This document shows, in pieces, positions 47,303-56,875 of a stretch of DNA of 64,000 nucleotides (position 1 is its first letter; each line of letters begins with the position of its first letter). This DNA is from Gammaproteobacteria bacterium (GTDB lineage: Bacteria; Pseudomonadota; Gammaproteobacteria; Steroidobacterales; GCA-2729495): contig JAJFJS010000038.1 in the NCBI GenBank assembly GCA_021773815.1, positions 1-64,000 of the forward strand. The letters run 5' to 3'. The notes beneath the pieces were generated by a model. That model saw only the letters and a list, made by a program, of their open reading frames with translations. It did no database searches and was not told where the DNA came from. The position numbers and the translations under genes are program-made.

Positions 47303-48655
47303 CTAAACCGCCTCCGGTTGCTCGCCCTGCCCCAGAATCGGACCCGGGGACTTGATGCGGACAATGAGCGCAAACACGGCAACGAATCCATTCATGATGC
47401 CGATCAGCACGAAGGGCGCCGCCGGCGCGACCGTATCGAACAGGATGCCGCCGAACCACGAGGCGACGAGAATCCCGATCGCCCCGGAGGTATTGAACAC
47501 GCCGACGACGGCGCCCCGTTGCAACAACGGCGCCTCCTGGCCGATCAGCGTCTGTGCACCGAGGAACGCACTGATCTGCCCGATGCCGAGCAGCACAAAG
47601 AAAGGCCACTCCGCGCCAAGGTCGAGCGGGTTGTCGATGAATCCGGCGGACATATAGCCGATCGAGCCGAGCGCCATGCAGAGCAGCATCGCCGTCACGC
47701 GGTTTAATCGGTCCAGCAACGGAGCAATGACGGGGATCCAGAACAGCGACGCGGACGACGCGATCACGAAGATCCACCGCGACTGGGACACGGCTTCCGA
47801 CGGATCAATGCCCTGATCGACCGCGACGGTTACGCCCCACAGAATCGAGAATGTACCCATAATGACCAGGTCGCCGCGCGCTACAAACGCCGCGGCATAG
47901 GCGAGCGCAATACGCGGATTGCGCGCCGCACGCACGCCGCTTGCCGCCAGTCGGCCAAAAGACTGCTGCTCCCTGTCTCGAGACGGAACGCCGCGCTTGA
48001 GCCCGAACCACGCGACCAGCGCGCCGATCATGCAACAGCCGAACGAGGTGAAATGCGTATACAACGACGCCGTGACCTCATCGAATCCGGCGCCGACCAG
48101 TATCTCCGGCAGTTTACCGAGCAGTACCACGACCATGACGACACCGAGCCCGTTGAACATGCCACCGAACGCGACGAGTTTGCCGCGCGAGCGCTCCTGC
48201 GGTATATCGGTCGTGACGGTCGCCAGCATGCCGGTCGCAGTACCGAGGCCGATGGCATACAGGACACGATAGAACGTCAGTTCACCGATCGAATCGGCAA
48301 ACGGATAAAAAAGATAGGCGAGCCCCATGACCGCCATGCCGATGGCCAGCAGGTGACTGCGCCCGACGCGGTCGGCAAGGATGCCGACGAACGCGAACAG
48401 CAGGATCTGCGTAATCTCGGTCGCGAACACGAGCTGCCCGGAGATCGTGCCCTGCTGGTCCGTCGGAATCTGCATGTGCGTATTCAGCACCAGCGTCGTC
48501 GCGACACTGATAAAGGTCAGCATGCCGATCGTCGAGAACGCCGTGTAGAGATAGGCGACGAAGTTGCCGCGCGTGATGCCGGGCGCCAGCCACAGAAACC
48601 AGACCTTGATCCCCTCTGGCTCGTTGTTGTTTGGCTTGTTGTCCAGTTCGGGCAT
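47303..48655 (-). CDS. MFS transporter (paralogue 2 of 3)
   Basis: This 450-residue protein has the same 12-helix layout and loop motif (GILADRVGRSHLLAIG). Its tail segment GAVVGVFNTSGAIGILVASW is close to that of paralogue 1. Similarity at the N-terminus (WFLWLAPGITRGNFVAYLYT vs FVWFLPGITRLNAVVFCYAA) also links the copies. ATG 48655 is preferred to the TTG one codon before. It lies between the aldehyde dehydrogenase and paralogue 1 genes with gaps of 58 and 93 bases. Confidence 0.85.
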   Translation of the reverse strand: MPELDNKPNNNEPEGIKVWFLWLAPGITRGNFVAYLYTAFSTIGMLTFISVATTLVLNTHMQIPTDQQGTISGQLVFATEITQILLFAFVGILADRVGRSHLLAIGMAVMGLAYLFYPFADSIGELTFYRVLYAIGLGTATGMLATVTTDIPQERSRGKLVAFGGMFNGLGVVMVVVLLGKLPEILVGAGFDEVTASLYTHFTSFGCCMIGALVAWFGLKRGVPSRDREQQSFGRLAASGVRAARNPRIALAYAAAFVARGDLVIMGTFSILWGVTVAVDQGIDPSEAVSQSRWIFVIASSASLFWIPVIAPLLDRLNRVTAMLLCMALGSIGYMSAGFIDNPLDLGAEWPFFVLLGIGQISAFLGAQTLIGQEAPLLQRGAVVGVFNTSGAIGILVASWFGGILFDTVAPAAPFVLIGIMNGFVAVFALIVRIKSPGPILGQGEQPEAV

Positions 48656-48713
48656 CAAAATATATCTCCGGAGCCTGCGGCAACGCCACGGCTATCTTGG
48701 TAAGCGGTAATCG

Positions 48714-50162
48714 TTATTGAATGATGTGAACGGCTTTGACCCGGGTGTAGCTCAACACTTCGTCCAGGCATTCTTCGCGGCCCAGGCCGCTGTTCTTCCA
48801 GCCGCTGAATCCGGTTCCCAGGTAATGCCGTCCCGTGCCGTTCACCCAGACGAGCCCCGACTGCAGTGCACGCACCGTGCGCATCGCGGCCTTGAGGTCG
48901 TTGGTCCAGACGGCGGCCGTCAGGCCGAGGTCGAGGTCATTGGCCATTGCGATGGCCTCATCGGCCGTCCGCCATTTCAGGACGGCCAGCACCGGGCCGA
49001 AGACTTCCTCGCGCGCGACGCGCATGTCCTGCGTGACGTCACCGAATACCGTGGGTTCGACCCAGAACCCACGCTCGAATTGATCACCGGCCGGTCGACC
49101 GCCGCCGTTGATGACGGTCGCCCCCTGCGCCTTCGCCGAGGCGATGATGTCGAGGATGCGACGGTAGTGCGGTTCCGAATTGACGGGCCCCATGCCGGAC
49201 GCCGGGTCGAGCGGATCACCGACCCGGATCGCCGCGACGCGTTCGCGAATCCGCTCAACCACTTCATCGTACAGCGACTCGTGCAGCAACAGCCGACTCG
49301 TCGAACCGCACGATTGTCCGGACCACGCAAAATTCATGCCGTTGACGGCAGCCTCGGCGATTGCCTCGGGATCCGCATCGGGGAACGCGATCATCGGGTT
49401 CTTGCCGCCGAGTTCGAGTGAAACGTGCTTGACCGCCGTCTCGGCCGCCGCGCGCTGTATTGCCATGCCGGTGCCGACCGAGCCGGTAAATCCGATGCGC
49501 GGCACCGCCGGATGGCGCACGATCGCATCACCGACGACGACGCCGTGGCCCGAGACGATATTGACCAGGCCCGGCGGCAGGATCTCGGCACAGATTTCGG
49601 CCATGACGCTCGCCGACAGCGGACTCTGGTCCGGTGACTTCAGCACGACGGCATTGCCGGCGATCAACGGCGCACCGAGATGTGCAGCCGCAAACAGGAA
49701 CGGATGATTGAAAGGCACGATACGCCCGACAACGCCGTACGGTTCGCGCATCGTGAAATGAATATTTTCGACCGTCGCCGGGACGCTCTCGCCCTTGATC
49801 TCCATGCCGAGGCCGGCAACGAAATCGATGTATCCCGCGGCGAGCACGATATCGCCGGCCAGGCTCGCAATCGTATTGCCGGTGTCGGCAGCTTCCAGCG
49901 GCAGAACGTCGGACCGCGCGCGAATCGCGTCGGCGAGCCGGCGCAACAGGCGTCCGCGTTCGAACGCATGCAACGCTGCCCATTCGGGCTGTGCTCGTTG
50001 CGCGGCCGCAACCGCACGGCCGACGTCGCCGACCGTGCCCGCCGGCACACGGCCGTGCACTTCGCCGGTCGCGGGATTGATCGAATCCATCCATTCGCCG
50101 CCGTCACTGGCGACGAATTCGCCGCCGATCAACATCGGTCGGTCACCAAAATGCTCTGTCAC
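48714..50162 (-). CDS. Aldehyde dehydrogenase family protein
   Basis: This protein of about 482 residues has the NAD-binding and active-site motifs GVVGRIVPFNHPFLFAAAH, IGFTGSVGTGM, VSLELGGKNPM (Glu) and WSGQSCGSTSRL (nucleophile Cys). The C-terminal KNSGLGREECLDEVLSYT is typical. It resembles betaine-aldehyde or other short-chain dehydrogenases, but FAWSGQSCGS differs from the GQxC consensus of those named enzymes. GTG 50162 has AGGGGAC upstream and fits the fold start; ATG in DRPMLIG is an alternative. In the MFS-DUF1838 unit it may oxidise a product of the transported compound. Confidence 0.85.
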   Translation of the reverse strand: MTEHFGDRPMLIGGEFVASDGGEWMDSINPATGEVHGRVPAGTVGDVGRAVAAAQRAQPEWAALHAFERGRLLRRLADAIRARSDVLPLEAADTGNTIASLAGDIVLAAGYIDFVAGLGMEIKGESVPATVENIHFTMREPYGVVGRIVPFNHPFLFAAAHLGAPLIAGNAVVLKSPDQSPLSASVMAEICAEILPPGLVNIVSGHGVVVGDAIVRHPAVPRIGFTGSVGTGMAIQRAAAETAVKHVSLELGGKNPMIAFPDADPEAIAEAAVNGMNFAWSGQSCGSTSRLLLHESLYDEVVERIRERVAAIRVGDPLDPASGMGPVNSEPHYRRILDIIASAKAQGATVINGGGRPAGDQFERGFWVEPTVFGDVTQDMRVAREEVFGPVLAVLKWRTADEAIAMANDLDLGLTAAVWTNDLKAAMRTVRALQSGLVWVNGTGRHYLGTGFSGWKNSGLGREECLDEVLSYTRVKAVHIIQ

Positions 50163-50332
50163 GAGTCCCCTGTTTCTATTACCGGCAGAACGCGGGCTCA
50201 ACTGTAGGCAGCAGTTCGGCGCGGGGGAAGCTTTGGATGGCGCAGTCGGGAAAACTGACCGCGTGACGGCAGCCACGGAGAAAGTGACCGATCGGTCACG
50301 CGCCGCGCGGCGCCGTTTGCGCTCAATTGAGA

Positions 50333-51343
50333 CTAAGTTGCATCTTTGACGGGCGCGGGTTGTTGCGTCTCGCGGTAGTTTTCGAGACTCGACAACCCGA
50401 CCGGCGTCCAGACCTTCGGCGCTTCAAAATACTTCGACAGGTGTTTCTCGGCATAGTCGACGACCGGACGCGGCAGCACATCACCCGGGTGCGCACAGGT
50501 ACCCATGAATGCGGCGTACTGGCAGTTGCCCGGCGCCTGTCCCATCAACATCCACGGCAGCCACGGCGTAATCCGATTCCACGTGCCGTGATAATCGAGA
50601 CTCGTGATCTTCGGATTCTGCATGTCGGCCGCCTTGACGTGGTGCGCGAAGAACTCCGACACCTGCGCGATCGGGCCCGACGACTCGCGCGGCCATGCAT
50701 CGGGTTGCAGCGAATTCGGATAGGCCAGGTGGATATGCATCTCCATCTCCAGCCAGTCACCGTTCTGCACCCACGGCAGAATGAACGGCACACGCTTGGG
50801 CGGCGCCTTTTTCTCGTTCAGCCCGCCGAATTCCGGCGGCGCCGGGAAGAACGGCTCGATCAGGTAGTTGTACGGATCATTGGCGACATGCACGACCCGC
50901 ACGGTCTCGTCGGTCAGCGGGTTACGCCACTCCTCCAGCACCTCGTTGCTGCGCAGGTCCGTGTACAGGATGATCTCGCGACAAATGCGTTCAATCGTCC
51001 CGTCTTCCCGCTCGTTGAGCCGGATCACGCCGAATCCCTGCGCACCGAACAGGTCCTGTATGCGCTGCATCGGCCGATGGCCCATGACGTAACCCTTGAA
51101 CCAGAAATATTTTTGCGCGCCAAATTTCAGATCGCTCTGCAGCCGCGCGTACGCGAGCTGATTGCCGCGCCCGGTCAGCAAATCCAGATACGGGCCTCGC
51201 AACGCGGCGCCGCCGACGGACGTGCCGGCCTGCATGTGCGCCTCGGCCTCGGCACGCCGGCCGAACGCACTCATCGCCATCGCCGCAGCGCCGGCATAGC
51301 CGACGCCGGCAAATCCATTCTTCAGAAAATCTCGTCGTTGCAT
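50333..51343 (-). CDS. DUF1838 family protein, Tat-exported
   Basis: This 336-residue protein has a twin-arginine leader MQRRDFLKNGF followed by a hydrophobic stretch and a cleavage-like AEA. The body is beta-rich with many Trp/Tyr/His, e.g. YFWFKGYVMGHRPM, HIHLAYPNSLQPDAWPR and NRITPWLPWMLMGQAPG. It matches the DUF1838 family, whose activity is unknown. Export by Tat implies folding with a cofactor in the cytoplasm, but no metal-binding motif is obvious. It lies 15 bases after paralogue 3 of the MFS genes, so co-transcription is likely. Confidence 0.85.
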   Translation of the reverse strand: MQRRDFLKNGFAGVGYAGAAAMAMSAFGRRAEAEAHMQAGTSVGGAALRGPYLDLLTGRGNQLAYARLQSDLKFGAQKYFWFKGYVMGHRPMQRIQDLFGAQGFGVIRLNEREDGTIERICREIILYTDLRSNEVLEEWRNPLTDETVRVVHVANDPYNYLIEPFFPAPPEFGGLNEKKAPPKRVPFILPWVQNGDWLEMEMHIHLAYPNSLQPDAWPRESSGPIAQVSEFFAHHVKAADMQNPKITSLDYHGTWNRITPWLPWMLMGQAPGNCQYAAFMGTCAHPGDVLPRPVVDYAEKHLSKYFEAPKVWTPVGLSSLENYRETQQPAPVKDAT

Positions 51344-51358
51344 AATCGTTGCACTCCC

Positions 51359-52705
51359 TCAGGTAGCGGCCGAATCCGCGGATGCCGACGCTCGGCGTCG
51401 CAGAATCAAATAAACAGACCACAATAGCAGCGCGATGTTCGCACTGGCGACAAACAAAAACGGGCCAACCTGGCTGACATTATCGAACAAATAACCGCCG
51501 ACGAGCGCCACGGTCAGGATGCCGAGCGCGCCGAAGAAACTCCACATGCCCAGCACGGCGCCGCGGCCGCGCTCCGGCGCTTCTTTGCCGATCAGCGACG
51601 TGGCCGCAAGATTTGCGGTCATCTCGCCCATACCGATCAGCGCCGCGCAAATATACATGCCGCTGCCGATCGGGTTATCGAGCAACCACAACGACCCGTA
51701 GCCGACGCCGGCGACGGCCATCGCGATCGCCAGCCCGTACAACCGGTCGATCCTGTCCAGAAAGTAGCCGGCAATCGGCGCCCACGGCAGCGTCGCACCC
51801 TGCACGACGAGGTAGAACGTCAGCGCAGTCTTCGCCGCTTCGGCCGTCGGCATACCCTGGCGGATGCCTTCCTGGGTCAGCCACAGCGTGAAGAACGTGC
51901 TCATGACGGACAGGTCACCGCGCGACACGCTCGCCGCCGCGTAGGCCAGCGCGATGCGGCCGTTGCGGGCCGCACGCAGGCCGACCTTGAAGGTCGCCAG
52001 CAGCGGCTCGCGTTGCTCGAGTTGGCGCGGCGCGCCGGGCTTGAGCGTCAGCGCGATCACGACGGCGACGATCAGGCACAGGCCGGACATGATCCAGAGC
52101 CAGTAACGTCCGACCCAGACCGGGTCGATCCCCATGTCGGAGAACCAGACGGGCATGCCGCGCATGACCGCGAGAATGACAACGAGGCCGAGTCCGTTGA
52201 AGATGAAACAGGTCGCCAACATTTTCGCCCGGCAGCGCTCTTGCGGATAGTCGTTGGCGACGGCCGGCAGCATGACGATGTTGTTTGCGGCGCCGGCGGC
52301 GAAGACCATCCGGAATACGAACAGCATCAGCAGCGATCCGGCCAGCGGGTACAAAAAATAGGCGAGCGAGAGCAGGATGAACGCGGCGATGTACAGCGGC
52401 TTTCTGCCGATCTTGTCGGACATCGCGCCGATTGGCCCGAGCAGGCACAGCAGCACGATCTCCTGCACGAACGTCAGGTTGCCGGCGAGCGTGCCCTGCT
52501 CGTTCTGCGGGATCAGCATCAACTCGGTCAGCACATACGGCTGACTCGCGTTGATAAAACTCATCGACGCAATGCCGAAGAACGAGGCAAAAAACAGGCC
52601 GAACAGATTCTTGGCCGACACACCGGGCATCATCGTCAGCGGGCCGAACCGCAGTCCGTCGGTCGGGGCCGTCTGCTCTGAGTCTGGTTTTTCTGCTGCG
52701 CTCAT
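51359..52705 (-). CDS. MFS transporter (paralogue 3 of 3), first gene of the unit
   Basis: This 448-residue 12-helix MFS protein has loop GAMSDKIGRKPLYIA and the tail segment RGAVLGMWSFFGALGILTVALV, aligning with paralogues 1 and 2 but more distant. It is the first of five minus-strand genes and is followed by the DUF1838 gene 15 bases later. The sequence upstream, TTAGAA before the ATG, has no strong ribosome site. Confidence 0.85.
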   Translation of the reverse strand: MSAAEKPDSEQTAPTDGLRFGPLTMMPGVSAKNLFGLFFASFFGIASMSFINASQPYVLTELMLIPQNEQGTLAGNLTFVQEIVLLCLLGPIGAMSDKIGRKPLYIAAFILLSLAYFLYPLAGSLLMLFVFRMVFAAGAANNIVMLPAVANDYPQERCRAKMLATCFIFNGLGLVVILAVMRGMPVWFSDMGIDPVWVGRYWLWIMSGLCLIVAVVIALTLKPGAPRQLEQREPLLATFKVGLRAARNGRIALAYAAASVSRGDLSVMSTFFTLWLTQEGIRQGMPTAEAAKTALTFYLVVQGATLPWAPIAGYFLDRIDRLYGLAIAMAVAGVGYGSLWLLDNPIGSGMYICAALIGMGEMTANLAATSLIGKEAPERGRGAVLGMWSFFGALGILTVALVGGYLFDNVSQVGPFLFVASANIALLLWSVYLILRRRASASADSAAT

Positions 52706-52877
52706 TTCTAATTGATTCTTATCAGTCTGGAAGCATGCAAGTGTTCGTTATCCTACGCGAATCGGAGGCCAGATATGCGGTCATTGACCGCACGATGACC
52801 GGGATTTTGCGCACCGGGCCGATCCATGCGACAGTCACTCCGTTCCGCCCATGACACGGAACGGGAGCGGAAAGACC

Positions 52878-53915
52878 GTGAGAATACTCAAGAACATTCT
52901 GATCGCAATCGTCGCTTTGGTCGCCGTCGCCGTGCTCGGCCTTTACGGGTACCTCCGGTTCGGGCTGGCGCCGGCACATTTCGCCGGTCAGTGCGACGCG
53001 CTGGAACTGGGCGAGAGCGCCGAAGACATGCAGATCGACCGCGAACGCGGATTTGCCTATCTGTCGCTGATCGACCGCAGGACGCTCGCCCAGGGCGGCG
53101 ACGCGCAGGGCTGGATCGGGCGCCTCGACCTCAACGCGGATACGCCGGTCGTCGAACCGGCGCTGATCGACCCGCCCGCACACTTCCGGCCGCACGGCCT
53201 GAGCCTGCACATTGATGACGAGCGCCAACGAACGCTGGTCGTGATCAATCATCCCGTCGACCGTGGCGTCGGCGCCGAACACATCGAGCGGTTCATCGAG
53301 GAAACGCCGGGGCGGTTCCGGCATGCCGGAACCTTCACCGATCCGTTGATCGCGCGTCCCAACGATCTCGTCGCCGTTGGCCCCGGGCAGTACTACATCG
53401 CCAACGACAGCCCGCCGAACAGCGGCGAACTGACGAACCTAGTTTTCGTCGACGCCGACACGAAAACGGCGCGCACCGTTGCCGGCGACATCCGGTCCGG
53501 CGGCGGCATCAACGCATCACCGGACGGACGCACGCTGTACGTCGCCGAGACCGGCGGCAATGCGCTGCGCATCCTGACACGCAACCCGGCGGACGGGTCA
53601 GTGACGACGACGGCCGACATCGACCTGGGCACGTCACCCGATAATATCGACGTCGCGGCCGACGGTAGCCTGTGGATCGGCGCGCATTCGAGCCTGCTGG
53701 CGCTGGTCATGCATTTCATCACCGGCGCCGATGCGCCGACACAGATCCTGCGCGTCGTCCCCGACGCAACAGGCGGCGCGATCATCAAGGAGATCTACAT
53801 GAATCGCGGCGATGAAATCTCGGCCGGCAGCGTCGGCGTCACCGACGGCAATCGCCTGTTGATCGGCTCGATTACGGCGCGCCGGATCCTGGTCTGCGAG
53901 CGGGACGGCGCCTGA
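52878..53915 (+). CDS. Membrane-anchored paraoxonase/arylesterase-like beta-propeller
   Basis: This 345-residue protein has an N-terminal signal anchor (ILIAIVALVAVAVLGLYGYL). A six-bladed PON/SMP-30-type propeller follows: INHPVDRGVGAEHIERF, RPNDLVAVGPGQYYIAND (the Asn/Asp calcium-site segment), GGGINASPDGRTLYVAETGG and LGTSPDNIDVAADGSLWIGA. Paraoxonases are calcium-dependent lactonases and esterases. GTG 52878, preceded by GGAGCGGAAAG, is preferred to ATG 52851, which has no ribosome site. It is divergent from the MFS/DUF1838 unit and may be regulated with it. The substrate is unknown. Confidence 0.8.
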   Translation: MRILKNILIAIVALVAVAVLGLYGYLRFGLAPAHFAGQCDALELGESAEDMQIDRERGFAYLSLIDRRTLAQGGDAQGWIGRLDLNADTPVVEPALIDPPAHFRPHGLSLHIDDERQRTLVVINHPVDRGVGAEHIERFIEETPGRFRHAGTFTDPLIARPNDLVAVGPGQYYIANDSPPNSGELTNLVFVDADTKTARTVAGDIRSGGGINASPDGRTLYVAETGGNALRILTRNPADGSVTTTADIDLGTSPDNIDVAADGSLWIGAHSSLLALVMHFITGADAPTQILRVVPDATGGAIIKEIYMNRGDEISAGSVGVTDGNRLLIGSITARRILVCERDGA

Positions 53916-53933
53916 CGCGGGACGGCGCCGGCG

Positions 53934-55715
53934 TTATTGGCCGGGCGCGCCGGGCTCGACGACAGTCACGGTCTGCCCGGGCCGCACATTATCGATTCGC
54001 TGCACGAGACCGCTGGGCCAGGTCACCTCGATCAGATCGATTGCATCGGCGTCACCGAGACCGAACAACAGTCGCGGATCATTCCCCGAATTATAGCCGT
54101 GTGCGCTCGTGTGCTCCCGGTACTGCACGAGATCCCCCGCGACAACCTTGACACGCGCGCCGTAACCGGACCGGTTGCTGCGCGTACCTGTCAGCGCGAC
54201 GCGGACCCAGCGGTTCGCGCCGCCGGTGTTCAGCAGCAACTGGTTTTGCTGTTCGATGCCGACGCGCTTGCCCATGCTGTAGTACGTACGGTTCGTCACG
54301 AACAGGTCCGGCCAGCCGTCGTCGTTGATGTCGGCCGCACCGACGCCGCTGCCGATGCCGACACCCTCGGCGCCGGATCCGGCGGTGACATCCGTGAACG
54401 TCAGGTCACCGTTGTTGCGGTATAACCTGTTGCCCGCCGGCTCCCAGGCAATATAGAACTGTACAAACACCGGCATGCGAATCACGTCGTTGATCAGCAC
54501 GTTCGATTCGCCGCCGTTGTTGACGTAAATATCCAGCAGGCCATCATTATCGAAATCGGCCATCGCGCAGCCGCGTGCGCCGCCCATATCGCCGACTCCC
54601 GACGACAGTGTAATGTCATCGAACCGCAATTCGCCTTTTTCGACGAGGCGGCTGACGATCAGACGATTGGCCTGATCGGCGGTCGGCAGGAATATATCCT
54701 GATCGCCGTCGTTGTCGATATCGCCGAGACAGGCGCCGTTCGCGTCACCGGGATTCAACAGCGCGAGTGCGCGCGGCGGCTTGCGGTTGCGCGTGATATC
54801 GGTAAACGTCCCGTCACCATCGTTGCGGAATGCGACGTTGCGGTCACCCTCGATCGTCACGAGCAGATCGAGCTGTCCGTCTTGGTCAAAATCAGTCCAG
54901 TTCGGCGCGCCCTGCGCGTTGGCCTTCAGCACCCGGCCGACGACCCCGGTACCGGTCTGTGCCGTGACATCGGTGAACGTGCCGTCGCCGTCGTTGCGGA
55001 ACAGGATGTTGTCGACGTCATAGTCGGGCAGTTTCACGTACAGATCGAGGTCACCGTCGCTATCGTAGTCGCCCCATGCGACGCCGGCGCCGCTGACGCT
55101 GATGCCACCGACCCGCGCGTCATCTTCATTGCCCGCGCGCACGAAGCCCGCGGCCACGGTGATGTCCTCGAAATCCGGTTCGCCGGTCTCGGTCATCAGG
55201 TTGCGGTATGCCGTGTGCGGAATCGGCGTCTCGCCACGGTTCGTCGTCGGCATATTGGCGACAAACATGTCCATGTCGCCGTCATTGTCGATGTCGCCCC
55301 ATGCGGCGCCACGCGCCAGACCGCGACCGTTGTCGATACCACGCGCAACGGCAACATCCTGGAAGTTGCCCCGTCCGTCATTTTCGAACAGCCGGTTGCC
55401 GTGCCCGGGCAGGTGCGCCTCGGTCGACACATAGATATCGAGATCGCCGTCCTGATCGTAATCGACGAAGGTCGGTCCCGTGCTGTTGACGGCGCGATCG
55501 GCGACCCCGGCCCGCTCGGCGTCATCAACGAACCGGATCGGCGCCGTCGCAGCAGCCACACTGCCGGCCGGAAGCAGGCAGGCCGGCAAGAAGACAAGTA
55601 GTGCGCACAACCAGCCGGCAGGTTGTTGAAAAAGTTTCGGGCAGCGCGAACCCGCGTTGTAAAAAGAACCCCGCTGACGATTGACCGGGAGCTCATGACC
55701 TGACGTGTGCACCAC
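53934..55715 (-). CDS. CRTAC1-like FG-GAP/VCBS and ASPIC/UnbV secreted protein
   Basis: This 593-residue exported protein has an internal hydrophobic leader (about 33-55). At least seven EF-hand-like calcium loops follow: DYDQDGDLDIYVS, DIDNDGDMDMFVAN, DYDSDGDLDLYVK, DFDQDGQLDLLVT, DIDNDGDQDIFLP, DFDNDGLLDIYVN and DINDDGWPDLFVT. The C-terminus carries the ASPIC/UnbV domain (NRWVRVALTGTRSNRSGYGARVKV). The VCBS blades form a propeller stabilised by calcium. Such proteins are secreted and may bind carbohydrates or matrix. The tandem GTG start at 55715 has CGGAG eight bases before it. It is convergent with the paraoxonase gene. Confidence 0.88.
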   Translation of the reverse strand: MVHTSGHELPVNRQRGSFYNAGSRCPKLFQQPAGWLCALLVFLPACLLPAGSVAAATAPIRFVDDAERAGVADRAVNSTGPTFVDYDQDGDLDIYVSTEAHLPGHGNRLFENDGRGNFQDVAVARGIDNGRGLARGAAWGDIDNDGDMDMFVANMPTTNRGETPIPHTAYRNLMTETGEPDFEDITVAAGFVRAGNEDDARVGGISVSGAGVAWGDYDSDGDLDLYVKLPDYDVDNILFRNDGDGTFTDVTAQTGTGVVGRVLKANAQGAPNWTDFDQDGQLDLLVTIEGDRNVAFRNDGDGTFTDITRNRKPPRALALLNPGDANGACLGDIDNDGDQDIFLPTADQANRLIVSRLVEKGELRFDDITLSSGVGDMGGARGCAMADFDNDGLLDIYVNNGGESNVLINDVIRMPVFVQFYIAWEPAGNRLYRNNGDLTFTDVTAGSGAEGVGIGSGVGAADINDDGWPDLFVTNRTYYSMGKRVGIEQQNQLLLNTGGANRWVRVALTGTRSNRSGYGARVKVVAGDLVQYREHTSAHGYNSGNDPRLLFGLGDADAIDLIEVTWPSGLVQRIDNVRPGQTVTVVEPGAPGQ

Positions 55716-55774
55716 GATTTATTCTCCGATTCCTGGTTTGCCCTGCAACCGTCCCGGATTTTCTATACGCGCGG

Positions 55775-56641
55775 CTAACCCAGCAGCAGCGTATCGAGGA
55801 TGGCCGCCGTCAGCAGCAATCCGAGTTGCACGATCGACGCGGCGAAGGTGCGCCACGCATGTGAAATATTCGGCTCACGATACAGCCGGACGCTCGCATA
55901 GACGAAGAACGCCCCGCCACTCGCGGCACCCGCGAGGTAGATCCAGCCCATGCCGTACCAGACCGGTACGATCGACAGCGCGACGAGCACGACGGCGTGG
56001 GCGAGAATCGTCCCGGTCGACACGGCATCGCTGGCGATGACCGGCAGCATCGGGACGCCGGCGGCTGCATAATCCTTTCGGCAGGCAAACGCGAGCGCCC
56101 AGAAATGCGGCGGCGTCCACAGGAACAGCACCAGCGCGAGAATCAGCGGCGCCGGCGCGAGTGTCGCACCGGTCGCGGCGGCGCCGGCCATGACGGCAAA
56201 GCTGCCGGCCAGCCCGCCGATGACGATATTGAGCCAGGTTCGGGTCTTGAGCCACACCGTGTAGACGATGCCGTAGGTAAACGCGCCGAGGAAAATATAG
56301 ACGGCCGCCTCAATATTCGTTGCCAGCGCGGCGGCGGCGAGTGACACGAGCAGCGCCAGCGCCAGCGCCACCCACCAGTAACCGCTGGCACGCAGCGAAC
56401 CGGTCACGAATGCACGCTTGCGCGTGCGCTTCATGCGCGCATCGAGGTCGCGCTCGTAGAGCTGGTTGAATGCACCGGCCACCGATGAGGACACCAGCAC
56501 GGCGAGGCCGAGCACGAGCACCTGCCACGATGCCGGCGGCGCACCGGGGCTGACGGCAATGCCGGCCATCGCGCAGGCCATAATCAGGAATCCGAGGCGA
56601 ACCTTGCCCGCCTGATAGATCAGTTTGAGTGTCCGTAGCAT
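55775..56641 (-). CDS. ctaB: Protohaem IX farnesyltransferase (haem O synthase)
   Basis: This 288-residue UbiA-family integral membrane protein has nine predicted helices. The first Asp-rich motif is NQLYERDLDARMKRTRKR (N-x3-ERD-x-D-x4-RT). The second helical region holds WLNIVIGGLAGSFAVMAGAA, and LFLWTPPHFWALAFA is the haem O synthase hallmark. It attaches a farnesyl group to haem B for haem O/A-type oxidases. Cox genes and ctaA are not nearby, which is unusual because ctaB usually sits with them. ATG 56641 is preferred; in-frame extension adds 18 residues without support. Confidence 0.93.
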   Translation of the reverse strand: MLRTLKLIYQAGKVRLGFLIMACAMAGIAVSPGAPPASWQVLVLGLAVLVSSSVAGAFNQLYERDLDARMKRTRKRAFVTGSLRASGYWWVALALALLVSLAAAALATNIEAAVYIFLGAFTYGIVYTVWLKTRTWLNIVIGGLAGSFAVMAGAAATGATLAPAPLILALVLFLWTPPHFWALAFACRKDYAAAGVPMLPVIASDAVSTGTILAHAVVLVALSIVPVWYGMGWIYLAGAASGGAFFVYASVRLYREPNISHAWRTFAASIVQLGLLLTAAILDTLLLG

Positions 56642-56875
56642 GTTGTCTTGCGGTGTGTGAACCGGGTCCGGCAAAGACCGCGAAGTGTACCGCATCCGGG
56701 GAAAAAATTAAGACTGCGTCTAAGGGATTGCCCGTGTCTCGGTGGCCCGGTTCATGGCCGGACGTGACGACGGTTTGGCGGGTCGGACCGCCTGACCGCC
56801 GTGCCCCAGCGACCCCCGGCTCGGCAACGCGGGTGCCGGCACCGCGCCGGCCACCGAATTTGCGTCAAGCGGCCG

